Below are positions 1-8,063 of a stretch of DNA of 64,000 bases, one piece after another. The translations under genes and the position numbers were made by a program. The DNA lies in assembly GCA_947502635.1 (NCBI GenBank), contig CANNAN010000009.1:62001-126000 (forward strand), in the 5' to 3' direction. Position 1 is the first letter of the stretch; the number at the start of each line of letters is the position of its first letter. The notes under the pieces were generated by a model. It saw only the letters and a list, made by a program, of their open reading frames with translations, did not search any database and was not told where the DNA came from. Source of the stretch: an uncultured Flavobacteriaceae bacterium. GTDB lineage: Bacteria > Bacteroidota > Bacteroidia > Flavobacteriales > Flavobacteriaceae.

Positions 1-1
1 A

Positions 2-1030
2 AAAGGCAAAATTTTTCAGCTAATACAAGGACCTTTAGTAGCTGTTGTTCTAGGTATTATTTTTTATTCGCTTTTTGGTACTTCAGATAATTTATCAATT
101 AATCAAGAAAGTTTAGTACGTGTACCAATTCCATCAGATATCTCTTCTTTCCTTGGTCAGTTCACATTCCCTAACTTTGGAGTGATTTTAGAAGGAGATG
201 TCTGGATTACAGCATTCACAATTGCCTTAGTAGCAAGTTTAGAAACCTTATTATGTGTGGAGGCTACAGACAAAATAGACCCTCTTAAAAGGGTAACGCC
301 AACAAACAGAGAGTTATTAGCACAAGGAACAGGAAATATTCTTTCTGGCTTAATAGGTGGTTTACCTATAACCCAAGTAATTGTAAGAAGTTCTGCAAAT
401 ATTCAATCTGGGGGAAAATCGAAACTTTCAGCAATTATTCATGGCTTCTTTTTAATTATTTCAGTAATCGCTATACCAAAGTTACTTAACCTTATCCCAT
501 TGTCTGTACTAGCTGCTATTTTATTAATAGTTGGTTACAAGCTAGCCAAACCATCATTGTTTAAAAAGATGTATAAGTTGGGGTGGAAACAATTTATTCC
601 TTTTACAGTAACAGTTTTAGGTATTGTTTTTATTGATTTATTATATGGAATAGGATTAGGGTTAGCTGTCGGGATTATTGTTATTTTATTGAAAAGCTAT
701 CAAAACTCTCACTTCCTTCATATTGAAGATAAAAGTAATGGTAAGCACAAAATAAAAATGTCGTTAGCAGAAGAAGTAACATTCTTTAATAAAGGAGCTA
801 TTTTAAAGGAGCTTGATAATTTACCAAGAGATACATATTTAGAGTTGGACCTTATTCAAACCAGATTTTTAGATAATGATATTATTGAAATAATAGAAGA
901 TTTTGCATTTAAAGCAAAAGAGCGAAATATTGATATAAAATTAATTTCTAAAAGAGGAACTGTTGAAAACCCTGATAGTTTTATCGAATTCTTTAAGACA
1001 AGACCAAAGTCTAAATTAAGTTTAAGTTAA
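2..1030 (+). CDS. SulP-family anion transporter, 5'-truncated
   Basis: The frame is open from the first bases of the window, so the gene starts upstream. A GTG at 182 is only an internal codon. About 342 residues are visible. They contain several hydrophobic membrane segments, the SulP core motif GGLPITQVIVRSSANI followed by a Gly-rich QSGGKSKLSA stretch, and a short C-terminal STAS-like domain of about 100 residues (alternating beta strands and helices, ending near KLISKRG). SulP proteins move sulfate, bicarbonate or other anions across the inner membrane. It sits 12 bp upstream of a universal stress protein gene, with a second SulP gene and a carbonic anhydrase further on, which suggests bicarbonate or another inorganic anion as substrate. 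That substrate is inference. Confidence 0.9.
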   Translation, partial: KGKIFQLIQGPLVAVVLGIIFYSLFGTSDNLSINQESLVRVPIPSDISSFLGQFTFPNFGVILEGDVWITAFTIALVASLETLLCVEATDKIDPLKRVTPTNRELLAQGTGNILSGLIGGLPITQVIVRSSANIQSGGKSKLSAIIHGFFLIISVIAIPKLLNLIPLSVLAAILLIVGYKLAKPSLFKKMYKLGWKQFIPFTVTVLGIVFIDLLYGIGLGLAVGIIVILLKSYQNSHFLHIEDKSNGKHKIKMSLAEEVTFFNKGAILKELDNLPRDTYLELDLIQTRFLDNDIIEIIEDFAFKAKERNIDIKLISKRGTVENPDSFIEFFKTRPKSKLSLS

Positions 1031-1042
1031 AATGAAAGGCAT

Positions 1043-1840
1043 ATGAAAAGTAATAAATATAAAATATTAGTGCTTTCAGATTTAAAAGATAGCTCTGATA
1101 CTATTATACAAACCACAGCTAATTTAGCAAAATTCACTGGCGGAGACATTGACCTTTTATACGTAAAAAGACCAGTTGACATTGTAGAAAGTGACAACCA
1201 GTTATCATCTATGCGTACTATTAATAGAGATTATCTTACAAGTAAAAATAAAATTGAAAATACTATAAAATCTATAGGTAATGAGTTAAGTATTAATTAC
1301 AATGTTATTTATGGTAATGTGAAGCAAACAATAAAAGAACACATAGAAACTACCAACCCAGATATTATAGTTATGGGAAAAAAAAGATTTAATGCTTTAA
1401 ACCTATCTGGAGACCGAGTTACTAAGTTTGTTCTTAAAAAATACAATGGAGTCGTTCTTATAGCTTCAAATGAAAATGTTTTAGAACCTAGTGCAGACTT
1501 ATCTTTGGGTATTTTTAATCATGCATCTAATGAAGATTTATTAAAAAAATTAATGGCGTATACTCAAAAACCTATAAAATCATTTAAAATTCAAAAATCT
1601 TCTAATGCATTGGAACAAGATAAAAGTGATGATGCTACATTAAAGGATGCCGTTGAATACATTTTTGAACCTAATGATAATGCCATTAATAACCTATCCA
1701 ATTATGTGTTAAAAAACAACATTGATTTGTTATGTATTAATAGAGACAATAACGATTCTAATAATACATCTGTATCTGGTAATTTAGATATTAACAAGAT
1801 GATTAATAAGCTTAATGTTTCGTTGTTGCTAACAAAGTAA
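1043..1840 (+). CDS. universal stress protein (UspA-like)
   Basis: 265 residues, about the size of a tandem two-domain Usp. The N-terminal half has the Usp fold pattern: a KYKILVLSDL first strand, a TTANLAKFTGGDIDLLYVK helix-strand, and a nucleotide-loop-like VMGKKRFNALNLSGD near residues 110-125. The second half is degenerate and has no clear ATP-binding glycine loop. Usp proteins are cytoplasmic nucleotide-binding regulators, and they often lie beside ion transporters in Bacteroidota. The gene starts 12 bp after the upstream SulP stop codon, so the two are probably cotranscribed, and this protein may modulate the transporter. The specific ligand is unknown. Confidence 0.8.
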   Translation: MKSNKYKILVLSDLKDSSDTIIQTTANLAKFTGGDIDLLYVKRPVDIVESDNQLSSMRTINRDYLTSKNKIENTIKSIGNELSINYNVIYGNVKQTIKEHIETTNPDIIVMGKKRFNALNLSGDRVTKFVLKKYNGVVLIASNENVLEPSADLSLGIFNHASNEDLLKKLMAYTQKPIKSFKIQKSSNALEQDKSDDATLKDAVEYIFEPNDNAINNLSNYVLKNNIDLLCINRDNNDSNNTSVSGNLDINKMINKLNVSLLLTK

Positions 1841-1865
1841 TATCAGTTTAGTTCTCAGGTACAAA

Positions 1866-1886
1866 CTATCTTTTGTAAAAAGATAG
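1866..1886 (+). other. small hairpin in intergenic gap
   Basis: Perfect 9-bp inverted repeat (CTATCTTTT / AAAAGATAG) around a 3-nt loop, between the Usp and DUF2490 genes. No T-run follows, so a terminator is unlikely. It may be an RNA-processing or stability element. Confidence 0.3.
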
Positions 1887-1914
1887 GATAAAGACTTATA
1901 GAAATTATTTCAAC

Positions 1915-2592
1915 ATGAAAAAGAATCTATTTAAAATTCATATGGTAGCATTAACAATTATGTTAATGCTACCAGCATATGTTCAAAGTCAAGATAGTAG
2001 TTTTGGTAACTGGCTAATCTATATTGGGAGTAAAAAACTTAATAAAAAGTGGAATATCCATAATGAAGTTCAATACAGAAATTATGATGCTATTGGAGAT
2101 TTGGAACAATTGCTTTTAAGAACGGGCCTGGGTTATACCTTTAATGAGGGCAAGAATAATGCTTTGTTGGGCTATGGTTATATTCTTTCTGAAAATTATG
2201 TAGGCAATTCAGATGAAAAAGTATCTGTTAATGAGCACAGAATTTTTCAGCAATTTATTTCTAAACAAAATATTGGAAGTGTCGGTTTAAGTCATCGTTA
2301 TAGATTTGAACAACGTTTTGTTGAAGATGATTTTAAAATGAGATTTCGTTATTTTTTAGCTTTTAAGATACCTTTTAAGACTAAAGAGAAAGAAAACAGT
2401 AAATTTTATTTATCAGCATACAATGAAATATTCTTAAATACCAAAAGTTCTATTTTTGATAGAAACAGGGTGTACGGTGGTTTAGGTTATACCATAAATA
2501 AAAATATAAGAATTGAAGCTGGTTATATGAACCAGTTTTTCGAAACAAAAAGCAGAGATCAATTTAATATAATAACGTTTGTTAATTTTTAA
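1915..2592 (+). CDS. DUF2490 family protein, probable outer-membrane beta-barrel
   Basis: 225 residues. A Sec signal peptide is visible (basic MKKN start, hydrophobic stretch, cleavage expected after the VQSQ region near residue 26). The mature part has the DUF2490 pattern: an early GNWLIYIGSKKLNKKW block, repeated amphipathic strands ending in aromatic residues (YRNYDA, LGYGYI, HRYRFEQRF), and a terminal strand ending in Phe. That fits a small outer-membrane barrel. Its place between two SulP genes suggests an outer-membrane partner in anion uptake, but no member has a role I can state with confidence. Confidence 0.75.
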   Translation: MKKNLFKIHMVALTIMLMLPAYVQSQDSSFGNWLIYIGSKKLNKKWNIHNEVQYRNYDAIGDLEQLLLRTGLGYTFNEGKNNALLGYGYILSENYVGNSDEKVSVNEHRIFQQFISKQNIGSVGLSHRYRFEQRFVEDDFKMRFRYFLAFKIPFKTKEKENSKFYLSAYNEIFLNTKSSIFDRNRVYGGLGYTINKNIRIEAGYMNQFFETKSRDQFNIITFVNF

Positions 2593-2601
2593 ATGTTTTA
2601 A

Positions 2602-2640
2602 AAACCTAATAAATTATTTATTATCTTATTAGTTTCTTTT
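2602..2640 (+). terminator. possible AT-rich terminator or attenuator
   Basis: Imperfect inverted repeat (AAACCTAATAA at 2602-2612 against TTATTAGTTT at 2626-2635, with one bulged C) followed by CTTTTC. It lies just after the DUF2490 stop codon and before the second SulP gene. It is AT-only apart from a few bases, so the call is weak. Confidence 0.3.
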
Positions 2641-2669
2641 CAAAGTTAAACAGTAAATAATAAATTATC

Positions 2670-4538
2670 ATGAAAAACTTTTTTTCAAATATAAAAGGAG
2701 ATGCTTTCGGTGGCATTACTGCGGGTATTGTTGCATTGCCCTTAGCTTTAGCTTTTGGAGTATCTTCTGGCTTAGGTCCTAGTGCAGGACTTTATGGAGC
2801 TATTTTTATTAGTTTTTTTGCGGCTCTCTTTGGAGGAACAAACACTCAGATTTCTGGGCCGACGGCACCAATGACAGCTGTTAGTATGGTAATTATTGCT
2901 GGTATAATAGCGGCTAATGATGGAGACATTAATAAGGCATTACCTGCTATTCTTATTGTTTTTTTATTAGCAGGTTTCATGCAAATTGGTCTTGGTATAT
3001 TAGGCCTAGGAAAGTATATCAGGTACATTCCTTACCCTGTAGTTTCTGGGTTTATGACAGCCATTGGCGTTATTATTTTAATTACACAAATATTACCTTC
3101 AATTGGATATTACCCAAAAGAAGATGTAGAATTTGTGAATGAATTTAGAGCACAGGCCGAAGAAGTTATGTTAGAGAATATTCTAAAGGATGAGGCTGGT
3201 GAAGGTATATTGGTTTTGGAAAATTTCAAAGAAACCATTACTAGAGCTGAAAAAATTTCACCTGAGGATATTTTAAAAGAATCTCAAACTTTGGCTGCTA
3301 AAGATGCTTCTGGAACAGTCGGGGCTATTAAAATACTACCAAGGGCTTTGAATAGTATTAATTGGCTCGAGTTGATACTTGCCTTAGGAACTATTTTTAT
3401 CATTTATGGCTTTAAACGAATTACTAAAGTTGTTCCCAGTACATTGGTAGCATTAATTGTTATGTCTGGGATAGCTGTTGGGTTTGGTTTAGACTACAGG
3501 CCTATTGAAAGAATACCCGATGGTTTGCCTCAACTTCGATTAGATATTTTTACTGGATTTAAATTAGGTTCTGTTACACCTTATTTCTTTACAGCACTTA
3601 CACTGGCACTCTTAGGAGCCATAGATTCCTTGCTAACCAGTGTGGTGGCAGATAACATGACCAAAACCAAACACAAACCAAATAAAGAACTGGTTGGACA
3701 AGGTATAGGTAATAGTATTGCTGCCTTATTTGGAGGAATTCCAGGAGCTGGGGCCACCATTCGTACGGTTGTTAATATTAACTCGGGAGGCAAAACAAAA
3801 TTGTCTGGTATGATAGCAGGAATTCTATTATTAATAATATTATTAGGGCTTAGCGGTGTTGCTTCTCAAATTCCAGCAGCTGTATTAGCAGGTATTCTAA
3901 TAACTGTTGGTATAGGTGTTATGGATTACAAAGGATTAAAGGCCATACCAAGTATGCCAAGAGACATTAAATTTGGCCCCTTAAAATTAAGTTCTGAGGT
4001 TTTAATTATGTTAACAGTTTTAATATTGTCAACATTTTGGGACTTGATTTTTGCTGTTGGTATAGGCTTAGTAATAGCTTCATTAATGTTTATGAAGAAA
4101 ATAGGTGATTTAACCGCAGAGCGATCCGATGTAAAACCACTAAAAGAAGAGGCCTGGGCAGATGAGGTTGATTTTCCCGACAATCTAAAAGAAGAAGTAT
4201 TTATAAAACATATTAAAGGACCTTTATTTTTTGGTTCTACGAGCGATTTTCAGCAATTGGCAGCACAAATACCTAAAACTGCCAAAACCGTAGTATTACG
4301 TTTGGGACGTATGCAGTATATGGATCAATCTGGACTGTATGCTCTGGAAGATGTATTATTAGACTTAAGAAAAAATGATGTCGATTTCTTATTTGTTGGT
4401 TTATTACCTCAGCCACGGTACATGATGGAACGTATTGATATCATACCAGACTTTATACCAGAAGCGCATATATTCGAAACATTTAAAGAATGTATGAATT
4501 GGATAAAAGAAAATATAGAAGACATAAGTGTTAATTAA
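2670..4538 (+). CDS. SulP-family anion transporter with STAS domain
   Basis: 622 residues, the full SulP layout. The N-terminal membrane core begins DAFGGITAGIVALPLALAFG and carries the SulP signature around QISGPTAPMTAV (residues 64-75). A second conserved block is GGIPGAGATIRTVVNINSGG (about 352-371). The cytoplasmic STAS domain spans about 505-620 and keeps the MDQSGLYAL motif with its phosphorylatable-type serine. A roughly 75-residue hydrophilic, acid-rich insert lies between membrane segments near residues 148-222, longer than in many SulP proteins. A carbonic anhydrase gene follows after 21 bp, an arrangement that favours a BicA-like bicarbonate role. Sulfate transport cannot be excluded. 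Confidence 0.9.
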   Translation: MKNFFSNIKGDAFGGITAGIVALPLALAFGVSSGLGPSAGLYGAIFISFFAALFGGTNTQISGPTAPMTAVSMVIIAGIIAANDGDINKALPAILIVFLLAGFMQIGLGILGLGKYIRYIPYPVVSGFMTAIGVIILITQILPSIGYYPKEDVEFVNEFRAQAEEVMLENILKDEAGEGILVLENFKETITRAEKISPEDILKESQTLAAKDASGTVGAIKILPRALNSINWLELILALGTIFIIYGFKRITKVVPSTLVALIVMSGIAVGFGLDYRPIERIPDGLPQLRLDIFTGFKLGSVTPYFFTALTLALLGAIDSLLTSVVADNMTKTKHKPNKELVGQGIGNSIAALFGGIPGAGATIRTVVNINSGGKTKLSGMIAGILLLIILLGLSGVASQIPAAVLAGILITVGIGVMDYKGLKAIPSMPRDIKFGPLKLSSEVLIMLTVLILSTFWDLIFAVGIGLVIASLMFMKKIGDLTAERSDVKPLKEEAWADEVDFPDNLKEEVFIKHIKGPLFFGSTSDFQQLAAQIPKTAKTVVLRLGRMQYMDQSGLYALEDVLLDLRKNDVDFLFVGLLPQPRYMMERIDIIPDFIPEAHIFETFKECMNWIKENIEDISVN

Positions 4539-4559
4539 AATTTAATCAGTAAGATAATT

Positions 4560-5189
4560 ATGAAAAACGAAGCAATTACAAAAGCAGTTCAAGACACATT
4601 AACACCTGCTAGTATTTTACAAGATTTACTAGATGGAAATAGAAGATTTGTTGAAAATAACATGCAAGCTATAGATCATTCTGCATTGGTACAACAAACA
4701 ATAGGTGGTCAATTTCCTAAAGCAGTTGTATTGTCCTGTATAGATTCTCGTGTACCAGTAGAAACCGTATTAGACCAAGCTATTGGCGATATTTTTGTGG
4801 CTCGAGTTGCTGGGAATTTTGAAAATATAGATATTTTAGGAAGTTTAGAATATTCTTGTAAAGTAGCAGGAAGTAAGTTAATCTTAGTGCTTGGTCATGA
4901 AAGTTGTGGCGCTGTAAAAGCTGCTTGCGATGGCGTAGAACTTGGTAATATTACAGCTTTATTAGCAAATATTGAGCCAGCTGTAAAACAATCTTCTGAT
5001 GAGGTTGAAGGCGAAGCTAATTCTTCAAATCCAGAATTTGTTGCAAAAACAGTAGAAAATAATGTAACCCTTACAATTGAAAGAATTAAAGAACGAAGTC
5101 CTATTTTAAAAGAAATGGAAGCTACAGGTGAGATTCAAATTGTTGGTGGGGTATATATGCTTTCAACAGGGAAAATAGAAATGCTTTAA
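4560..5189 (+). CDS. beta-class carbonic anhydrase
   Basis: 209 residues. All zinc-site residues of beta carbonic anhydrases are present: Cys60, with the Asp62-Arg64 dyad in CIDSRVPVE, and His113 and Cys116 in GHESCGAVKAA. The enzyme interconverts CO2 and bicarbonate. There is no signal peptide, so it is cytoplasmic. It starts 21 bp after the SulP gene. Next to a SulP transporter it would keep the internal bicarbonate/CO2 pool in equilibrium with uptake. It is the last gene of the cluster, and a long inverted repeat follows. Confidence 0.95.
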   Translation: MKNEAITKAVQDTLTPASILQDLLDGNRRFVENNMQAIDHSALVQQTIGGQFPKAVVLSCIDSRVPVETVLDQAIGDIFVARVAGNFENIDILGSLEYSCKVAGSKLILVLGHESCGAVKAACDGVELGNITALLANIEPAVKQSSDEVEGEANSSNPEFVAKTVENNVTLTIERIKERSPILKEMEATGEIQIVGGVYMLSTGKIEML

Positions 5190-5209
5190 TAAGCATAGCA
5201 ATAAAAAGT

Positions 5210-5363
5210 GACTGTCTAAAAGCAAGCGCAATGTCACATTGAGCGCGTCGAAATGTTTTTAACTAATAACTGTTAATTCAACATAGGTTTTGAAAAATCT
5301 GTGCTGAAACGTAGCCGAAGTACTCAACGAGACAAATCAAATTCTAAAGGCTTTTAGACAGTC
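5210..5363. repeat. long-range inverted repeat enclosing a dispersed palindromic element
   Basis: Perfect 14-bp arms (GACTGTCTAAAAGC at 5210-5223, its complement at 5350-5363) flank about 126 bp between convergent genes. The right arm runs into a T-run (5362-5368) for plus-strand transcripts, so the structure may terminate both the carbonic anhydrase and cvpA-like genes. Inside, at 5232-5255, is a copy of a CATTGAGCGC-GTCGAAATG element whose relatives occur at 14515, 51691 and 55998. A degenerate partner lies near 5305-5330. Confidence 0.6.
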
Positions 5364-5367
5364 TTTT

Positions 5368-5886
5368 TTATGCTTCATTGTTCGTTTCTTCTGTAGATTC
5401 CTCATCATTCCCCATAATACTAGGTAAAATAGTTGGCACTAACGATTTTACAGGTTTGTAAAGTATAGACGTATCTAAAGTTTCTTCTTCGGTAAATGGT
5501 ATCGTACTATTCATTTTATCAAAAATGATTAAAACCACGCTTAAAATCAATGCAATTTTCAGACCGCCAAAAAGACCTCCAAGTAACTTATTTATAATAC
5601 CAAGCGCAGCAAAATTTGCCAATTTAGTTAATGCCTTTCCAGCAAAAGCAATTGTTAAAACAATGATGACAAAAGTTATTGCAAAAGCAGCAATATTAAT
5701 CGTTTTCTCGTTCCAATCTACTTTACTTTCTAAAAAATCACTTGCAAAATTGCTAAAATGTATGGCGCCATAAACCCCTGCTATTAATGCAACAAGAGAG
5801 GCAACCTCAACAAAAAGCCCTTTCATAAAACCACGAACAAGGCCAAATAAAATTAAAGCACCTAAAACAATGTCTATAATACCCAT
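5368..5886 (-). CDS. CvpA family membrane protein
   Basis: 172 residues. The N-terminus IIDIVLGALILFGLVRGFMKGLFVE is the typical CvpA/colicin V production family start, with the conserved RGFxxG turn after the first membrane helix. Four hydrophobic segments can be seen, followed by a charged, acidic C-terminal tail (EESTEETNNEA). Family members are inner-membrane proteins linked to envelope homeostasis and, in E. coli, to colicin V export and the purF region. There is no bacteriocin context here. It is transcribed away from the small gene at 5962. The convergent end faces the inverted repeat after the carbonic anhydrase gene. Confidence 0.85.
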   Translation of the reverse strand: MGIIDIVLGALILFGLVRGFMKGLFVEVASLVALIAGVYGAIHFSNFASDFLESKVDWNEKTINIAAFAITFVIIVLTIAFAGKALTKLANFAALGIINKLLGGLFGGLKIALILSVVLIIFDKMNSTIPFTEEETLDTSILYKPVKSLVPTILPSIMGNDEESTEETNNEA

Positions 5887-5904
5887 ACTTAATTAGAATT
5901 TAAA

Positions 5905-5945
5905 CAAAGATAAAATAATAGTCACACTTAGGTTTATTAACTTTG
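5905..5945. promoter_or_regulatory. two divergent Bacteroidota-type -7 elements
   Basis: TATCTTTG on the minus strand (5912 to 5905) lies 18 bp before the cvpA-like start. TAACTTTG on the plus strand (5938-5945) lies 16 bp before the start at 5962. Both match TAnnTTTG. I see no good TTG -33 element at the expected distance for either, so the calls are tentative. Confidence 0.4.
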
Positions 5946-5961
5946 CAACTTTCAATTTATT

Positions 5962-6318
5962 ATGTCTAGAGACGAACAATTAAAAGAACGCTGGCAATTA
6001 GTAGTTAAAAAACTATCTGATCAATTTGCGGATGGAGACATTTTAGATCTCGATGCTATTATTTATTTAATAGGCATACAAGAGCTAGGACAGTTAGATA
6101 AAAGCTTTAAGAAAGACCAAAAGCTGGACCTTATGCATATTGCTATCTGCAAATTATTAACGCCTTATGGGTACTACGAACTCGATTTTGTAGATAATGA
6201 AGGCTGGCCACATTATAAAACACTTGAAGCACTTCCTCATTTAAAAGCAGGTGAACAAAGTGTATTAATGAAAGAAGCTATCGTTAACTATTTTTTAGAA
6301 ACCGAATATATTAACTAG
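5962..6318 (+). CDS. conserved flavobacterial hypothetical protein
   Basis: 118 residues, with no signal peptide or membrane segment. The sequence is a compact, mostly helical, acidic protein (KERWQLVVKKLSDQFADG, LDAIIYLIGIQELGQL) ending in LMKEAIVNYFLE. I recognise the style as a conserved Bacteroidota protein, but I know of no assigned function. It has its own likely -7 element and lies between a cvpA-like gene on the other strand and pheS, separated from pheS by degenerate repeat DNA, so cotranscription with pheS is not obvious. The coding call rests on length, composition and the upstream promoter-like site. Confidence 0.7.
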   Translation: MSRDEQLKERWQLVVKKLSDQFADGDILDLDAIIYLIGIQELGQLDKSFKKDQKLDLMHIAICKLLTPYGYYELDFVDNEGWPHYKTLEALPHLKAGEQSVLMKEAIVNYFLETEYIN

Positions 6319-6323
6319 TTATT

Positions 6324-6433
6324 GGCCGTTACCCTTTGGGTCGCGCTTTTCATTTCAATCTTTATTATTTTGTATTTCTTCCCTTTGACAGGAATCCATA
6401 ATAAAAAGGATTTCCATTTCAATCGCTAACGCA
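6324..6433. repeat. degenerate dispersed flavobacterial repeat
   Basis: About 110 bp running from GGCCGTTACCCTTTGGGTC at the left to GGATTTCCATTTCAATCGC and GCTAACGCAG at the right. It resembles, from memory, a repeat class scattered in Bacteroidota intergenic regions (GTTACCC..GGGTCG..GCTTT with a distal AATC.CTAACGC end). No credible long ORF lies in it. This is the only copy I noticed here, so the assignment needs a genome search. Confidence 0.4.
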
Positions 6434-6471
6434 GTTATCGTAAAAAACAGTAAATTTGCCATCATTTTAGA

Positions 6472-6490
6472 TGCTGAAATAAATTCAGCA
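6472..6490. repeat. short palindrome TGCTGAA..TTCAGCA
   Basis: Perfect 7-bp arms around a 5-nt loop, directly before pheS. A closely similar palindrome with the same GCTGAAATA left arm occurs at 48242-48258. It overlaps the space where a ribosome would bind for the upstream ATG at 6493, which favours the ATG at 6505 as the pheS start. Confidence 0.5.
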
Positions 6491-6504
6491 CAATGTTGAA
6501 TATC

Positions 6505-7524
6505 ATGATAGATAAGATAAAAGAACACATTGCAGAAGCAGAAGCCTTTAAAACACAATCTAAAGAAGAGGTAGAAGCATTTCGTATAAAATATTTAGGT
6601 AAAAAAGGATTATTGAATGACTTTTTTGCTGAGTTTAAAAATGTAGCGAAAGACCAGAAAAAAGAATTTGGTCAAACTATTAATAAACTTAAAAAAACAG
6701 CCGAAGATAAAGTAAACGCTTTAAAAGAAGAGTTAGAAAGTAAAGAAGAAGTAAAAGGTATTTATGGCGATTTATCACGTCCTGGAGAACCCATCCAAAT
6801 TGGTGCACGTCACCCTATTTCTATTGTAAAAAATCAAATTATTGATATCTTTTCACGTATAGGCTTTAATGTTAGCGAAGGCCCAGAAATAGAAGACGAT
6901 TGGCATAATTTTACAGCCTTAAATTTACCAGAATATCATCCAGCACGCGATATGCAGGACACGTTCTTTATTCAAACAAATCCTGATATCTTATTGCGTA
7001 CACATACAAGTTCTGTACAAGTGCGTTATATGGAAAATAACACACCTCCTATTCGTACTATTTCGCCAGGTAGGGTATATAGAAACGAAGCCATATCTGC
7101 CCGATCACATTGTTTCTTCCATCAATTGGAAGGTTTATATATAGATAAAGACGTGAGTTTTGCAGATTTAAAACAAACACTTCAGCACTTTACTACCGAG
7201 ATGTTTGGAAAATCTAAAATACGTCTACGTCCGTCGTACTTTCCTTTTACAGAGCCAAGTGCTGAAATAGATGTGTATTGGGGTTTAGAAACGGAAACTG
7301 ATTATAAAATTACTAAAGGCACAGGCTGGTTAGAAATTGGAGGCTGTGGTATGGTAGATCCTAATGTTTTAGAAAACTGTAAAATAGATCCAACAGAGTA
7401 TTCAGGCTTTGCTTTTGGTGTTGGTATAGACCGTATAGCGATGTTACTACATCAAATAGGTGATATTCGCTTGCTGAGTGAAAATGATGTTAGGTTTTTA
7501 GAGCAGTTTAAGAGTGCCCTATAA
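6505..7524 (+). CDS. pheS: phenylalanyl-tRNA synthetase alpha subunit
   Basis: 339 residues from the chosen start; an in-frame ATG four codons upstream (6493) abuts a hairpin and gives an atypical N-terminus. The N-terminal coiled coil (about 1-85) precedes the class II synthetase core. Motif 2 is visible as GRVYRNEAISARSH with the following FHQLEGLYID, and motif 3 as GFAFGVGIDRIAMLL near the C-terminus. Together with PheT it attaches phenylalanine to tRNA-Phe in the cytoplasm. No pheT is adjacent, so the two subunits are encoded apart in this genome. Length and motifs are normal. Confidence 0.97.
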   Translation: MIDKIKEHIAEAEAFKTQSKEEVEAFRIKYLGKKGLLNDFFAEFKNVAKDQKKEFGQTINKLKKTAEDKVNALKEELESKEEVKGIYGDLSRPGEPIQIGARHPISIVKNQIIDIFSRIGFNVSEGPEIEDDWHNFTALNLPEYHPARDMQDTFFIQTNPDILLRTHTSSVQVRYMENNTPPIRTISPGRVYRNEAISARSHCFFHQLEGLYIDKDVSFADLKQTLQHFTTEMFGKSKIRLRPSYFPFTEPSAEIDVYWGLETETDYKITKGTGWLEIGGCGMVDPNVLENCKIDPTEYSGFAFGVGIDRIAMLLHQIGDIRLLSENDVRFLEQFKSAL

Positions 7525-7527
7525 CTG

Positions 7528-7971
7528 TTATACACCATATGTTTTTTTGGCACTTGCTATCTGATCTTCCTCAGTAGTTTCAGGATAAAGAATATATTTA
7601 GGGGCAATTATTTTCTTAACATCATCAATAGAAATCTTGATAATATTAGAAAATGGGAACATGCCCTTGGTCATTTTTAGTATAATGGCTTCCATAGGAG
7701 CGTACGCTGCATCTTTTTTAGATACAATTTTTGCTTTTCCTTTAATTTGAAACCCTTTTTGCACAAAAATATCTATAAAACTTACGCATACTTTATTATT
7801 TTCCTTAATATTTTTAACCGATTGAGGAGATGCTATGTTTGCTATAATAATAGTATTTTCTGGATAGAAAGCAAATACTTCCTTAGGGGATACATTGGGT
7901 ATATTCTCTGATGAAGATGTCGCCAACCAGCACAATACACTTCTATCAATATATGTTTTTAAATCATTCAT
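7528..7971 (-). CDS. pyridoxamine 5'-phosphate oxidase-like (FMN split-barrel) protein
   Basis: 147 residues. The N-terminus LCWLATSSSENIPNVSPKEVFAFYPENTIIIAN is the split-barrel flavin-binding start found in small PNPOx-like proteins, followed by SVKNIKENNKVCVSF and a KGFQIKGKAKIV strand. Such proteins bind FMN, F420 or haem. Most small ones have no assigned substrate, and this one is too short and lacks the context to be the true PdxH. It is convergent with pheS, only 3 bp apart, and is transcribed from its own region with a TACTTTTG -7-like element upstream. Confidence 0.8.
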   Translation of the reverse strand: MNDLKTYIDRSVLCWLATSSSENIPNVSPKEVFAFYPENTIIIANIASPQSVKNIKENNKVCVSFIDIFVQKGFQIKGKAKIVSKKDAAYAPMEAIILKMTKGMFPFSNIIKISIDDVKKIIAPKYILYPETTEEDQIASAKKTYGV

Positions 7972-7982
7972 GGGTTCGTTTA

Positions 7983-8042
7983 CAAAAGTAAATCTAAAAT
8001 AAATTTTTTAAATCATATTCTTTAAAAAAACAAGTATTTTTG
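7983..8042. promoter_or_regulatory. divergent -7-like elements
   Basis: TACTTTTG on the minus strand (7990 to 7983) is 11 bp before the PNPOx-like start. TATTTTTG on the plus strand (8035-8042) is 21 bp before the GTG at 8064. Both fit TAnnTTTG. Clear TTG -33 boxes were not found. Confidence 0.35.
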
Positions 8043-8063
8043 TGCCTTTAAACAAATATCTAA

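Noticed and set aside
182-1030. GTG at 182 as start of the first SulP gene
   Set aside because: The same frame is open to the window edge and encodes further transporter sequence, so the gene is truncated by the window.
6355-6558. Minus-strand ORF across the pheS start and repeat
   Set aside because: It spans degenerate repeat DNA and the pheS start, with cysteine-rich low-complexity product; not supported.
7546-7561. TGGCAC on the plus strand, sigma-54-like
   Set aside because: It lies in the coding end of the PNPOx-like gene, lacks a -12 half, and has no plus-strand gene close downstream except 8064.
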